Shown: piece after piece, positions 15,561 to 24,691 of the stretch
Layout of the letters: every line of letters begins with the position of its first letter
How positions within the stretch are numbered: position 1 is the first letter of the stretch
Assembly (NCBI GenBank): GCA_002437945.1
Contig: DJSB01000009.1
Span: 20,065-50,723 of the forward strand
Length of the DNA: 30,659 bases
Source of the DNA: Christensenella sp. UBA6345
Lineage (GTDB): Bacteria; Bacillota; Clostridia; Christensenellales; UBA1242
Direction of reading: 5' to 3'
Made by a program: the position numbers and the translations under genes
The notes under the pieces: model-generated
Told to the model about the DNA's origin: nothing
Databases searched by the model: none
The model's input: the letters and a program-made list of their open reading frames with translations, nothing else

Positions 15561-16142
15561 ATGGGAGTATACGGATTAAGTAGTAATAATAACACAAGAA
15601 AAATGGCATTTGAAATTGCTGAAAAATTGCTTGATTATGGGGAAGAACCAGTTTTTTTATGTGTGGGAAATTCGAATGTTGTAGGCGATATGTATGGTGC
15701 TATGGTTGGCGATATACTAAAGGACGAAACACGACTAAAAGGAAAAGTTTTTGGCACTCTTAATGATAATGTTAGAGCCAGTAATTTATATGATACATGG
15801 GCGGAAATTAAGAACAAATTTCCTTTAAGTCCTATAGTGATTATTGATTCGGCATTGACTGACGAAAACCAAGTTGGATATGTTAAATTTTGTCCTTATG
15901 GGTGTATACCCAATGCCACACAAAACAACAAAATTATGGGTAATTTAAGCATACTTGCCATGGTTAATAGTGTAGGTATAAGTCAACTAATGTTTTTGAA
16001 AAGTGTTAAGTACACTATGGTAAAAGATATGGCTCAATTTACGGCAAAATCAATATTAGAAAGTTTAAAATTGTATGATACTATTAAATGTAATTTTACT
16101 AAATTTTCTTCCAATAAAACCCATATGTCAGTTGGTTATTAA
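15561..16142 (+). CDS. yyaC: YyaC family (DUF1256) sporulation-associated protein
   Basis: 193 residues, family length. It shows the GPR-protease-like fold of DUF1256: VFLCVGNSNVVGDMYGAMVGDIL, then KGKVFGTLNDNVRASNLYD, PIVIIDSAL, and MGNLSILAMVN. In B. subtilis yyaC lies next to spo0J, as here beyond cvpA, and is expressed in sporulation; its enzymatic role is not established. The ATG has AGGAG about 6 bases upstream. Presence suggests a spore-forming or formerly spore-forming lineage. Some family residues are altered (the usual T/S-D-R near the first strand is NSN), so activity may differ. Confidence 0.8.
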   Translation: MGVYGLSSNNNTRKMAFEIAEKLLDYGEEPVFLCVGNSNVVGDMYGAMVGDILKDETRLKGKVFGTLNDNVRASNLYDTWAEIKNKFPLSPIVIIDSALTDENQVGYVKFCPYGCIPNATQNNKIMGNLSILAMVNSVGISQLMFLKSVKYTMVKDMAQFTAKSILESLKLYDTIKCNFTKFSSNKTHMSVGY

Positions 16143-16273
16143 TAGTGTTATGCTAAATATATTTCATATTTTTTATCACGTTCAATATGTTTAAAAAATC
16201 GTGAAATTACGACATTATTTGATATATTTTATTGTTTATTATAATTATATTTATAATAAGAATTGTTAATTAG

Positions 16274-16302
16274 TGTACAACCCCAAAAAAATATGGTAAA
16301 AT
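16274..16302 (+). promoter_or_regulatory. Promoter of ftsH
   Basis: TGTACA (16274-16279), 17 bp, TAAAAT (16297-16302), with an extended TGG before the -10. It lies about 35 bp upstream of the ftsH start. Confidence 0.55.
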
Positions 16303-16336
16303 TATTAGGCATAAAAATAATCGGAGGACAATATTT

Positions 16337-18742
16337 TTGGATAAAAAGAAAAAGAGCGCAAGTTCTAGTATTATATCATTAATTATTATTTTGCTTGCCG
16401 TACTTCTTGTTTTTTATATTGGCAACAAGGGTAGTAGCGGTAAACAAATTGATGTAGGTGCTGCCTATAACATGGCAGAGAATCAGGAGATTACTGACAT
16501 ATATTTCTATGGTGGTATAGCCAAATTAAGAAAAGCAGACAGTAAGATTACTGATAAACAATGGCCAAAGAATGCAGACTATTATTTTGAATACACTACA
16601 ACTATAGAAATGCAACAATTCTACGAGTTAAGTAAAAATATAGACTGTGCAAAAGGTTTAAGAGATTTTGACCCAGAATTAACTGCCGAACAAAAAACTG
16701 CAATTACTAATAAATACAAAGATTACCAACGTATTGTAGTTACATCTGCTCCAGTTAAAGCAAGTTTACTTTCAACATTATTACCATATATGAGTATAGT
16801 AGTTGTATTAGTAATTGGTATACTTATGTACAAGATGTTAAGTGGTAAAGGTCAAGGTGCAGGTGGTTTTGCAAAGAGTAAAGCCAAATTAAATGAAAAA
16901 ACTAATATCAGTTTTTCAGATATAGCAGGTGCAGAAGAAGAAAAAGAAGAAACTCAAGAAATAGTAGAGTTTTTAAAGAACCCAGCAAAATTTAAAGCAT
17001 TGGGTGCTAGAATTCCAAAGGGTGTACTACTTGTAGGCCCACCAGGAACAGGTAAAACTTTACTTGCTAAAGCAGTTGCTGGCGAAAGTAACGTACCATT
17101 CTTTTCAATAAGTGGTTCGGATTTCGTAGAACTATACGTAGGTGTAGGTGCAGGCAGAGTAAGAGATTTGTTTGAAACTGCAAAAAATAGTGCTCCTTGT
17201 ATCGTATTTATAGACGAAATTGATGCTGTAGGTCGTCAACGTGGCGCTGGACTTGGTGGTGGTAACGATGAAAGAGAACAAACTCTTAACCAGTTGCTAG
17301 TAGAGATGGACGGTTTTGAAAGTAACGAAGGTATTATTGTGTTGGCAGCAACCAATAGAGCCGATGTATTAGATCCAGCCTTGTTAAGACCAGGCAGATT
17401 CGATAGACAGATTTATGTTAACGTTCCAGATGTTAAGGGACGTGAAGGCATAATGAAAATTCATGCCAAGAACAAACCTATTGATGAAAGTGTTAACTTT
17501 ACAGAAATTGCTAGATTAACTAGCGGATTTACTGGTGCTGATATTGAAAACTTCCTTAACGAAGCCGCAATTTTGGCTGCTAGAGATAATAGATTAACTA
17601 TTACTATGGAAGATATTAGCGAAGGTATTAATAAAGTATTAGTAGGACCACAAAAGAAATCTAGACTTATTACTCCAGAAGATAAAAAACTTACTGCATA
17701 TCATGAGTCAGGTCATGCTATATTAGCAAAACTTCTTAATTATGGCGATGCCGTACACGAAGTTTCTATTATTCCACGTGGTATGGCAGGCGGATTTACA
17801 TCTACTAGACCAGAAAATGATAATGATCACCTATTCTATAAAAAATTGTGTGACAAAATCAGTATGACTATGGGTGGACGTATCGCTGAAGAAATAGTAT
17901 TTGGAGATATTACAGCCGGTGCTAGTTCGGATATTAGCCACGCTACTGATATTGCTAGACGTATGGTTACAGAGTGGGGTATGAGTCCACGTTTAGGATT
18001 TATTAATTTGGGTAAATCCAACGAAGTATTTATTGGACGTGACTATCAAACTCAAGTTAATTATAGTGAAGAAACAGCATCTATTATTGATGAAGAAATT
18101 AAATCAATTATGGATAGTTGTTATGCTAAAGGTAAAAAGATATTGACTGAAAATAGAAATATTTTGGACAATATGGCCAACCTACTTATGGAAAAAGAAA
18201 CTATATATAGTGAAGAAGTTGATGCTATTATTAATGGCGCTGACTATAAAGACGTAGCCAAAGCCCTTGATGAAAAAGAAGCAGAAGCAAAAAAACGTAA
18301 CGAAGAACGTAAAAAGAAAGCCGAAGTAGAAAATTTTAAGAAAATGCAAGAACTTAAAATTAAGGCTGCCGAAGCATTAAGTAATGCGGGTGTAATAACC
18401 AAACAAGACTATGAAATGATTAAGTCAGAAACCTTGGCACAAAATCTTCCAGAAGAAAAGCCAGATGGTGAAAAAACCGAAGCCGAAAAACGTACCGAGA
18501 TAGAAGCAAAGAAAGAACTTAATGTAGAAGAACCTACAGAAACTGTAGAAGAACCATTAGATATTAAAGTAGATGCTAAAGAAACTAAAGAAGAAACCAA
18601 ACCTACTAAAAAATCTAGTGCAAAAACTACAAGTACTACTAAAAAATCTACAGGTACTAGCAAGGCAAAAAGTACTAAAAAATCAGAAGAAAAAAAGACA
18701 AATGAAAAATCTGATAAACAATCAGACGATAAAAACGAATAA
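16337..18742 (+). CDS. ftsH: ATP-dependent zinc metalloprotease FtsH, long C-terminal tail
   Basis: 801 residues against a usual 600-650. Membrane segments lie at about 11-29 and 140-165 with an extracytoplasmic domain between. The AAA+ domain has Walker A GPPGTGKT (234-241), Walker B FIDEID (Asp293, Glu294), and the second region of homology ADVLDPALLRPGRFDRQI. The zinc site is HESGH (456-460; HEAGH is commoner), with the conserved GGRIAEEIVFGDITAGASSDI later. Residues about 640-801 form a Lys/Glu/Thr-rich, low-complexity tail. FtsH degrades membrane and regulatory proteins. The start is TTG with GGAGGA at 16323-16328. Confidence 0.95.
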   Translation: MDKKKKSASSSIISLIIILLAVLLVFYIGNKGSSGKQIDVGAAYNMAENQEITDIYFYGGIAKLRKADSKITDKQWPKNADYYFEYTTTIEMQQFYELSKNIDCAKGLRDFDPELTAEQKTAITNKYKDYQRIVVTSAPVKASLLSTLLPYMSIVVVLVIGILMYKMLSGKGQGAGGFAKSKAKLNEKTNISFSDIAGAEEEKEETQEIVEFLKNPAKFKALGARIPKGVLLVGPPGTGKTLLAKAVAGESNVPFFSISGSDFVELYVGVGAGRVRDLFETAKNSAPCIVFIDEIDAVGRQRGAGLGGGNDEREQTLNQLLVEMDGFESNEGIIVLAATNRADVLDPALLRPGRFDRQIYVNVPDVKGREGIMKIHAKNKPIDESVNFTEIARLTSGFTGADIENFLNEAAILAARDNRLTITMEDISEGINKVLVGPQKKSRLITPEDKKLTAYHESGHAILAKLLNYGDAVHEVSIIPRGMAGGFTSTRPENDNDHLFYKKLCDKISMTMGGRIAEEIVFGDITAGASSDISHATDIARRMVTEWGMSPRLGFINLGKSNEVFIGRDYQTQVNYSEETASIIDEEIKSIMDSCYAKGKKILTENRNILDNMANLLMEKETIYSEEVDAIINGADYKDVAKALDEKEAEAKKRNEERKKKAEVENFKKMQELKIKAAEALSNAGVITKQDYEMIKSETLAQNLPEEKPDGEKTEAEKRTEIEAKKELNVEEPTETVEEPLDIKVDAKETKEETKPTKKSSAKTTSTTKKSTGTSKAKSTKKSEEKKTNEKSDKQSDDKNE

Positions 18743-18748
18743 TTTGTT

Positions 18749-18777
18749 TTGACATTTTGATTTTTATATAATACAAT
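18749..18777 (+). promoter_or_regulatory. Promoter of the membrane-anchored gene at 18810
   Basis: TTGACA (18749-18754), 17 bp, TACAAT (18772-18777). It begins just after the ftsH stop codon, so the downstream gene is transcribed on its own. Confidence 0.6.
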
Positions 18778-18809
18778 TTAGTAATAATTTTAATGAAAAG
18801 GTAAATGCA

Positions 18810-19418
18810 ATGAAAAAAACATTAACAAAAGTTTTTACAATTATAGCAATAGTATTGGTAGGATTAATTGCTACTGCTGCCATTGTTTTGGCTCTAGTAA
18901 AGAGTAATTTTAACCAAGTTATAGATACCAACAAAATAGCAGGTATCACTGTGTATACACACGAAAAAGACAATTATTATTCGGATAATCATGAAAAAGA
19001 TGATTTTAATAAAATGAAATCTTTATACAATGCTGGTACTAAAGAATCTGTTATGAGTGCTTTATTCCAAGGTGCTTATGGTAAAAAAGCAAAAGCCGAA
19101 GTATTAAAGAATACTGTTTCTACAAGTTCTTTAAAGAGTCCATCAGAAGGTAGTTATGTATTAAGAATAGACTTTAAAGAAACTATGACTTTAAAAGTTA
19201 ACGGCGAAGTCGTAGAAGATAGCACTATCACTGGCAACGACAAAACTGTTAAATTTACTTCAGTATATTTTGACGTAGCCAACAATGAAACATTAACTAA
19301 AGTTAAATGCTACATTGTAAGTAGTTCTAATGAGAATTATAGTTATCGTCAAGTATCTTTCCCTACACATCATAGCGAATTATACAACTTTGTAGATAAT
19401 CTAGAATTCCCAGGCTAA
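18810..19418 (+). CDS. Membrane-anchored extracytoplasmic protein of unknown function
   Basis: 202 residues. A basic start (MKKTLTK) is followed by one hydrophobic segment (about 8-31) without a lipobox or clear cleavage site, so it is probably an N-terminal anchor. The rest (32-202) is a hydrophilic, beta-rich domain outside the membrane with alternating strands, for example YVLRIDFKETMTLKVNGEVV and KVKCYIVSSSNENYSY. I recognise no family. AAAGG precedes the ATG, and it has its own promoter and a terminator. Position after ftsH may be incidental. Confidence 0.75.
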   Translation: MKKTLTKVFTIIAIVLVGLIATAAIVLALVKSNFNQVIDTNKIAGITVYTHEKDNYYSDNHEKDDFNKMKSLYNAGTKESVMSALFQGAYGKKAKAEVLKNTVSTSSLKSPSEGSYVLRIDFKETMTLKVNGEVVEDSTITGNDKTVKFTSVYFDVANNETLTKVKCYIVSSSNENYSYRQVSFPTHHSELYNFVDNLEFPG

Positions 19419-19437
19419 TATAAATTGTTGATATACA

Positions 19438-19465
19438 AAAAGACACCTACTAGGTGCCTTTTTTA
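19438..19465. terminator. Bidirectional terminator between convergent genes
   Basis: CACCT (19444-19448) pairs with AGGTG (19452-19456), extended by AAAG/CTTT across one A-C mismatch. T6 lies on the plus side and an A run on the other, serving the 18810 gene and the minus-strand ychF pair. Confidence 0.7.
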
Positions 19466-19497
19466 TTGTATTATTATTTAACTTATTTAATAAACAA

Positions 19498-19896
19498 TTA
19501 TTTATTATCAGATTTATTTTCTGTAGAGTCGACTTTCTCGGTTTTTGACTCTTCATTTTTTACACGTGAATTTTCGTGAACTTTCTTTTCTTTAATTTTT
19601 CTCTCTTTTTCTACTGGAGTTACGTCTTCAGTAACTTCGGCTTTTTTAGTAATATTATCTACTACTTCTTGGTTGTTTTCTTTAAGTTTTTTAATAAGAT
19701 TACGATAATATTTGTGTTGAACTTTCTTTAATAACTTAATAATGTCAGGGTTGTATGCACCTACAAAAGAAGTGAATACGTTGCCTTCATTATTAAGCGA
19801 TATAGTTATTGCAGTACAACAATTTTCATCGACAAGTACACTATTATTGTTGGTGATTTTTATATTAAGTTCGTTAAGTGCTTTAAATTTTTCCAT
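19498..19896 (-). CDS. Small charged protein downstream of ychF
   Basis: 132 residues, no signal or membrane segment. Residues 1-60 look folded (strands ITISLNNEGNVFTSFVGAY with two adjacent cysteines, NCCTAI), then a basic helix (KLLKKVQHKYYRNLIKKLKEN). Residues about 75-132 are a Lys/Glu/Ser-rich disordered tail. I do not recognise a family. It starts 11 bases after ychF with an AGGA site, so the two are one operon. The tail resembles in composition those of FtsH and the DUF4870-like protein in this window. Confidence 0.65.
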   Translation of the reverse strand: MEKFKALNELNIKITNNNSVLVDENCCTAITISLNNEGNVFTSFVGAYNPDIIKLLKKVQHKYYRNLIKKLKENNQEVVDNITKKAEVTEDVTPVEKERKIKEKKVHENSRVKNEESKTEKVDSTENKSDNK

Positions 19897-19907
19897 ATTG
19901 TTAATTC

Positions 19908-21005
19908 CTATACATTAAACTTAAATAGTATTACATCGCCGTCTTGTACAACATAGTCTTTGCCTTCCATACGTACTTTGCCTTTTTCTTTAGCCTTTAG
20001 AAAATTGCCTGCTTCAACGATGTCGTCATAACTTACTATTTCGGCTTTAATAAATCCACGTTCGAAGTCAGTATGTATTTTGCCTGCTGCTTGTGGTGCT
20101 TTAGTGCCTTTAGTTATTGTCCATGCTCTTACTTCTTTTTCACCTGCTGTTAAATAACTGATTAGTCCTAGCAAGTCATAACCAGCAACTATCAATTTGT
20201 TAAGTCCGGTTTCTTTTAATCCCAATTCTTGTTTAAACATTTCGGCTTCTTCTTCAGTAAGTCCGCATAAATCTTCTTCAAATTTAGCGCATACAACAAC
20301 ACACTTTGCATTTTCGCTTTTAGCGTATTCTTTAACTTTTCTTACGTACTCAATATCATCTTCAGGGGTGGCGATATTATCGTCACTGATATTGGCACAA
20401 TATATTACTGGCTTATCTGTGATAAGAAAGAAACTTTTTATAAGTGCTTTTTCGGCTTCGGTTGCTTGATAACTTCTTACAGGTTTTTCATTCTCTAGCA
20501 CAGTTTTGATTTTTTGTAATACTTCAACTTCGTCTATTATAGCCTTGTTTCCAGTCTTGTACAACTTCTCTGATTTTTCTAGACGTTTGGTTACTGTTTC
20601 TAGGTCGGCAAGTATTAATTCAAGATTGATTTCTTCTATATCTCTTATAGGGTCGACACTGCCATCAACGTGAGTGATTTTTGGATTGTCAAAACATCTT
20701 ACTACATGCACGATAGCATCTACTTCTCTTATATGGCTTAAGAATTTATTGCCTAGTCCTTCGCCTTTGCTTGCACCTTTTACTAGTCCGGCAATATCAA
20801 CAAATTCAATAATTGCTGGGGTAATCTTTTTTGTATTGTACATTTCGCCTAAAACATCTAGTCTTTTATCTGGTACAGCAACTATACCAACATTAGGCTC
20901 GATGGTGCAGAAAGGATAGTTTTCACTAGGAATACTATTCTTGGTAATAGCATTAAATAATGTACTCTTTCCTACGTTGGGTAAACCAACTACACCTAAT
21001 TTCAT
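19908..21005 (-). CDS. ychF: Redox-regulated ATPase YchF (Obg family)
   Basis: 365 residues, exact family length. G1 is GLPNVGKSTLFNAI (7-20), G3 is DIAGLVKGASKGEGLGN, and the G4 position is NIS in place of NKxD, the hallmark of an ATP-using YchF. The C-terminal TGS domain includes GEKEVRAWTITKGTKAPQAAGKIHTDFERGFIKAEI. YchF/OLA1 binds the ribosome and affects stress response and translation. GGAGG precedes the ATG by 6 bases. In B. subtilis the same gene (yyaF) lies close to spo0J-yyaC. Confidence 0.96.
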   Translation of the reverse strand: MKLGVVGLPNVGKSTLFNAITKNSIPSENYPFCTIEPNVGIVAVPDKRLDVLGEMYNTKKITPAIIEFVDIAGLVKGASKGEGLGNKFLSHIREVDAIVHVVRCFDNPKITHVDGSVDPIRDIEEINLELILADLETVTKRLEKSEKLYKTGNKAIIDEVEVLQKIKTVLENEKPVRSYQATEAEKALIKSFFLITDKPVIYCANISDDNIATPEDDIEYVRKVKEYAKSENAKCVVVCAKFEEDLCGLTEEEAEMFKQELGLKETGLNKLIVAGYDLLGLISYLTAGEKEVRAWTITKGTKAPQAAGKIHTDFERGFIKAEIVSYDDIVEAGNFLKAKEKGKVRMEGKDYVVQDGDVILFKFNV

Positions 21006-21045
21006 ATTAGTCCTCCGTATGTGGTTAATATATATTTGCTCTACT

Positions 21046-21074
21046 AGTATATATTAAAAACAAAATAATTAAAA
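21046..21074 (-). promoter_or_regulatory. Probable promoter of ychF
   Basis: On the minus strand: TTTTAA (21074-21069), 17 bp, TATACT (21051-21046). The -35 is weak. It lies about 40 bp upstream of the start. Confidence 0.4.
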
Positions 21075-21231
21075 GCGAATATACAATTTTCGATTAATAA
21101 AATATTTAATATAAGGAATTATTGGCTTAATTTTTAAATATAATAAGTATATATGTTGAATATGTATATGTTTTGTCTAATAATAATTTTAGTGTTGTAG
21201 GTTTTTTAGAACAAGCAATAATGGAGTAGGT

Positions 21232-22077
21232 ATGAGTGAACTATGGATAATTATCATTTTGGGACTAGTGCAGGGTGCTAGCGAATTTTTGCCTATAAGT
21301 TCCAGTGGACATTTGGTATTGTTCTACAATATTTTGGGTGTTAAAGAGAATACAATGTTATTGTCTGTAGTATTACATGTGGCTACATTAGTAGCAGTGT
21401 TATTATGCTATAGAAAAGAATTGTGGGTTATGCTTAAACACCCATTTTGTAAGACCAATCTTAAATTAGTTGTGGCTACTATTCCTACGATTATTTTAGC
21501 CTTGGCACTTAACAATCTTGTAGAGATTACTTTCGGTAATAATTTTATAATTATAGGATTTTTGATTACTGCTATATTGTTATTGATTTCGCAAGTTATT
21601 GATAATAGGAATAAAAAAATATGCAGTGTCTATCATGATAATATTAATAAGAATATTGTTAATGGTAGAGATATGACCAATCTTAATGTAAGTTATAAGC
21701 AAGCAATACTTATAGGTATAGCACAAGGATTAGCAGTGTTTCCCGGTATATCAAGAAGTGGTAGTACTATAGCGACATCATTAATATTGGGAGTAAAAAA
21801 AGATGATGCTGCAGACTTTTCTTTTCTGTTAAGTATACCAGTAATATTGGGTGGACTGCTTAAAGAAATTATCGAATGTTTAGGTGGAAATGTGGTATTA
21901 AACTTTCAGCCATTTAATATTGCTGTAGGTTGTATATGTGCTTTTTTAAGCGGATTATTCTGTATAAAACTTATGTTAAAAATGGTCAAACGTCAAAACT
22001 TGTCATGGTTTAGTTTTTACCTAGTAATATTATCTATTGTATTAGTTGTTAATCAATATGTACACTTTTTATATTAA
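21232..22077 (+). CDS. uppP: Undecaprenyl-diphosphatase UppP (BacA)
   Basis: 281 residues with about eight membrane segments. The active-site motifs are QGASEFLPISSSGHLV (14-29, Glu18 and His27) and PGISRSGSTIATSL (from residue 171, Arg175). It recycles undecaprenyl diphosphate to the phosphate carrier for peptidoglycan synthesis and confers bacitracin resistance. The ATG has GGAG about 7 bases upstream. A hydrophilic stretch at about residues 122-155 between membrane segments is longer than I expect but plausible. It is divergent from ychF and about 90 bp before argS. Confidence 0.95.
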   Translation: MSELWIIIILGLVQGASEFLPISSSGHLVLFYNILGVKENTMLLSVVLHVATLVAVLLCYRKELWVMLKHPFCKTNLKLVVATIPTIILALALNNLVEITFGNNFIIIGFLITAILLLISQVIDNRNKKICSVYHDNINKNIVNGRDMTNLNVSYKQAILIGIAQGLAVFPGISRSGSTIATSLILGVKKDDAADFSFLLSIPVILGGLLKEIIECLGGNVVLNFQPFNIAVGCICAFLSGLFCIKLMLKMVKRQNLSWFSFYLVILSIVLVVNQYVHFLY

Positions 22078-22164
22078 TTTGGTTTATTACTTATAATTCA
22101 GTTTTAAAAAAACTATTATTGTGTTATTATATTATGACACAATAATTTTTTTAAAGGAAAAATA

Positions 22165-23874
22165 ATGGATATTAAAAATACAGTTTTTGAAGAACTTAAC
22201 AAAATTAAATTAACATATGATTTAAAACCATACACTAATTTGTTTACATTGTCTAGCGATGGTAAAAATGGAGATGTTTGTCTACCATGTTTTCCACTTG
22301 CAAAGGAATTAAAAACCAATCCTATGGTTATCGCAAATAGTTTAAGTGAAGATATTAACAACAATATTACCGCTAGTGGTATTATAGAAAAAGCCGAAGC
22401 GGTTAATGGTTATCTTAATATTTTCCTTAACAAAACATATTTGGCAGATAATATCGTTAAAGAAGTTATAAGCGAAAATAGTAATTTTGGCAAAACCGAC
22501 ACCTATAAGGGTAAGACAGTTGTTTTGGATTATTCAAGTGTAAACTTGGCAAAGTATATGCACATAGGACACTTGAAAACCACTATAATTGGTCTTGTTA
22601 TGAAAAATATCTATGAACAATTGGGTTACAAAACAGTTTCTATTAACTATGTGGGAGACTATGGTACACCATTTGGTAAGATGATTACTGCTTACAAGCG
22701 TTGGGGAGATAAAGACCTTATCAACAAAACAGGAGTTGATGCTATACAAGACTTGTATGTTAGATTCAATCGTGAAGCCGAAAATGACGAAAGTTTAAAT
22801 GACGAAGCAAGAATGTGGTTTAAACGTATCGAAGATGGAGACAAAGAAGCAACCCAACTTTGTGATTGGATTACCGAATTATGCCGTGGCGAAGTAGAAA
22901 GATTATGCGGTGAATTGGGCGCTAAATTCGATAGTTGGCGTGGCGAAAGATACTATTCGGACAAGATGGAACCAGTAGTTGAAGAACTTAAAAGTAAAGG
23001 ACTTACAAAAGTAAGTGAAGGCGCTTTGGTAGTAGATTTAGAAGAATATGGCTTGGGTATCGCATTAATTAAGAAAAGTGACGGCTCTAGTCTATATTTA
23101 ACACGTGACTTGGCAGCAGTAGAAGATAGATATAATACATATCACTTTGATAAGGCTGTATATGTTACTGACGTTGCACAAAAATTACACTTTAAACAAT
23201 TGTTTAAAATTGTCGAACTTTTAGGTAAACCATATGCAGGTAAACTTGAACATATAGCCTATGGTAGATACAGTTTGCCTACAGGCAAGATTTCTAGTAG
23301 ACTAGGTAAACAAGCCTTGTTAAGAGATTTACTAGAAGCCGGCATAGAAAAGAGCAAAGAGATTATGGCAGAACGTGGCACTAAAGTTACCGATCCAGAT
23401 AAAGTATCAAAGCAAGTTGCTGTAGGTGCTATATCTTTTGAAGCAACTAAATATGAAAAAGTAAAAGATACTGTGTATGATATGGAAGCGTCATTAAATT
23501 TTGATGGCGAAACAAGCCCTTATATGCAATATACTTATGCAAGATGTTGTAGTATTATTGAAAAATCTAATGTTCAATTGGACGTATCAAAAATTAATTT
23601 TGCTGACATAGATGAAAGTAAAGGTTATGGACTTATCAAACTTCTTAATAAGTTCCCATCAACTGTAGTAGATGCATATGAAAAAGTCGAGCCTTGCTTA
23701 ATAGTAAGATTGCTTATGGATATAGCGAGCGAATTTAATAAGTTCTATACCAACAACCGTATTATTGATAATGGCGAAGTTAATCTTAACAATTTGGCTA
23801 TTGTGTATGCTACAAAAATTGTTTTTGAAGATGGCTTTAAACTTGTTAATATACCAGCAATTACAAAAATGTAA
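22165..23874 (+). CDS. argS: Arginyl-tRNA synthetase
   Basis: 569 residues, normal for class Ia ArgRS. The N-terminal Add-1 domain (about 1-110) is followed by VVLDYSSVNLAKYMHIGH with the HIGH motif at 133-136, TRDLAAVEDRYNTY, and the KMSKS-type loop KISSR (375-379). A helical anticodon-binding domain ends in IPAITKM. It charges tRNA-Arg. The ATG is preceded by AAAGGA. A strong terminator follows. Confidence 0.96.
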   Translation: MDIKNTVFEELNKIKLTYDLKPYTNLFTLSSDGKNGDVCLPCFPLAKELKTNPMVIANSLSEDINNNITASGIIEKAEAVNGYLNIFLNKTYLADNIVKEVISENSNFGKTDTYKGKTVVLDYSSVNLAKYMHIGHLKTTIIGLVMKNIYEQLGYKTVSINYVGDYGTPFGKMITAYKRWGDKDLINKTGVDAIQDLYVRFNREAENDESLNDEARMWFKRIEDGDKEATQLCDWITELCRGEVERLCGELGAKFDSWRGERYYSDKMEPVVEELKSKGLTKVSEGALVVDLEEYGLGIALIKKSDGSSLYLTRDLAAVEDRYNTYHFDKAVYVTDVAQKLHFKQLFKIVELLGKPYAGKLEHIAYGRYSLPTGKISSRLGKQALLRDLLEAGIEKSKEIMAERGTKVTDPDKVSKQVAVGAISFEATKYEKVKDTVYDMEASLNFDGETSPYMQYTYARCCSIIEKSNVQLDVSKINFADIDESKGYGLIKLLNKFPSTVVDAYEKVEPCLIVRLLMDIASEFNKFYTNNRIIDNGEVNLNNLAIVYATKIVFEDGFKLVNIPAITKM

Positions 23875-23926
23875 TTATAGTTATTGTATTTAAGTCTACA
23901 ATAATTTAATAATATTAATGTATAAA

Positions 23927-23960
23927 AAAAGAACACTATTTTTAAGATAGTGTTCTTTTT
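23927..23960. terminator. Bidirectional terminator after argS
   Basis: A 13-bp stem, AAAAGAACACTAT (23927-23939) with ATAGTGTTCTTTT (23947-23959), with T and A runs on the two sides. It serves argS and the convergent DUF4870-like gene. Confidence 0.9.
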
Positions 23961-23985
23961 GTTTATTAATTTTGTTATGAAATAA

Positions 23986-24474
23986 TTATTTAATAATTCT
24001 TATATCCCAGAACCAAGGAGTATTAGTCTCTTTACCTTGTAGGGTGGTAACAATCATATAGATTTTAGTGATAAGTGTAAGGACTAATAGTCCAGCACCA
24101 ACTATTACAAAAATCAACATAAGTGCTTGTACACCTGCTACTGTTGAATCTACTAATGCACCTACCAATAGTAGTGTTAAACCCAAGAAATCGAAAATAT
24201 TAATTTCCAATCCTTCATTGGCATGATGTCTTACAAATGCACTATTTCTATTAATTAATAGTGGTATGAAGAATAAAATGTAAGCCAACCATGCAATATT
24301 TTTGGTTTGCATTGCATCTTCAGAAGGTACGAATTTAGGTTTAGTTGTTTTTTCTGTTGCAGGTTCGGTAGCAACTTCTTTTACAGGTTCGGCTGGTGTT
24401 TCGGCAATTTGTTGTTTGTAACTACCAACTTCTACAGTTTCTGTTTCTTGTTTTTCAACTTTTTTATTTGCCAT
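23986..24474 (-). CDS. DUF4870-like small membrane protein
   Basis: 162 residues. Residues 1-52 are an acidic, Thr/Pro/Glu-rich tail on the cytoplasmic side. Three hydrophobic segments follow at about 58-74, 92-112 and 115-140. The stretch NIAWLAYILFFIPLLINRNSAFVRHHANEG matches the DUF4870/Tic20-like pattern (AYxxxxIPLL...F..HANQGL). The function of the family is not known. GGAGG precedes the ATG by 7 bases, and a good promoter lies at 24526-24554. It is the last gene of host character before the right-hand island. Confidence 0.75.
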   Translation of the reverse strand: MANKKVEKQETETVEVGSYKQQIAETPAEPVKEVATEPATEKTTKPKFVPSEDAMQTKNIAWLAYILFFIPLLINRNSAFVRHHANEGLEINIFDFLGLTLLLVGALVDSTVAGVQALMLIFVIVGAGLLVLTLITKIYMIVTTLQGKETNTPWFWDIRIIK

Positions 24475-24525
24475 AAGTCCTCCTTAACACAAACAAATAT
24501 TTGTGTAATATTTAATTACACTTTT

Positions 24526-24554
24526 AGTATATTGTAAATCCGTATTATTGTAAA
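24526..24554 (-). promoter_or_regulatory. Promoter of the DUF4870-like gene
   Basis: On the minus strand: TTTACA (24554-24549), 17 bp, TATACT (24531-24526). It lies about 50 bp upstream of the start. Confidence 0.65.
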
Positions 24555-24593
24555 ATGTTTTAAGAAAATTACTATAAAAACCTTACTAACTGT

Positions 24594-24634
24594 AAAGTTT
24601 TATTCTTATAGCAAATAAGGATGAAACTTTTTTT
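24594..24634 (+). terminator. Orphan terminator at the left edge of the island
   Basis: A near-continuous 16-pair stem: AAAGTTT (24594-24600) with AAACTTT (24624-24630), and ATTCTTAT (24602-24609) with ATAAGGAT (24615-24622), including G-U pairs. T7 lies at 24628-24634. No plus-strand gene lies between the argS terminator and this one, so it may be a leader attenuator for the gene at 24692, or a barrier at the edge of a mobile element. Confidence 0.7.
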
Positions 24635-24691
24635 ATTACATAAAACTGTTAGCCTTCGCCTTATTTAATTTAAGCAAAAGGGGGTGAAAAT

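Noticed and set aside
24475..24691. tRNA gene or clear attachment site at the island's left edge
   Set aside because: No cloverleaf or CCA end is visible, and a direct repeat cannot be tested because the right end of the island lies outside the window.
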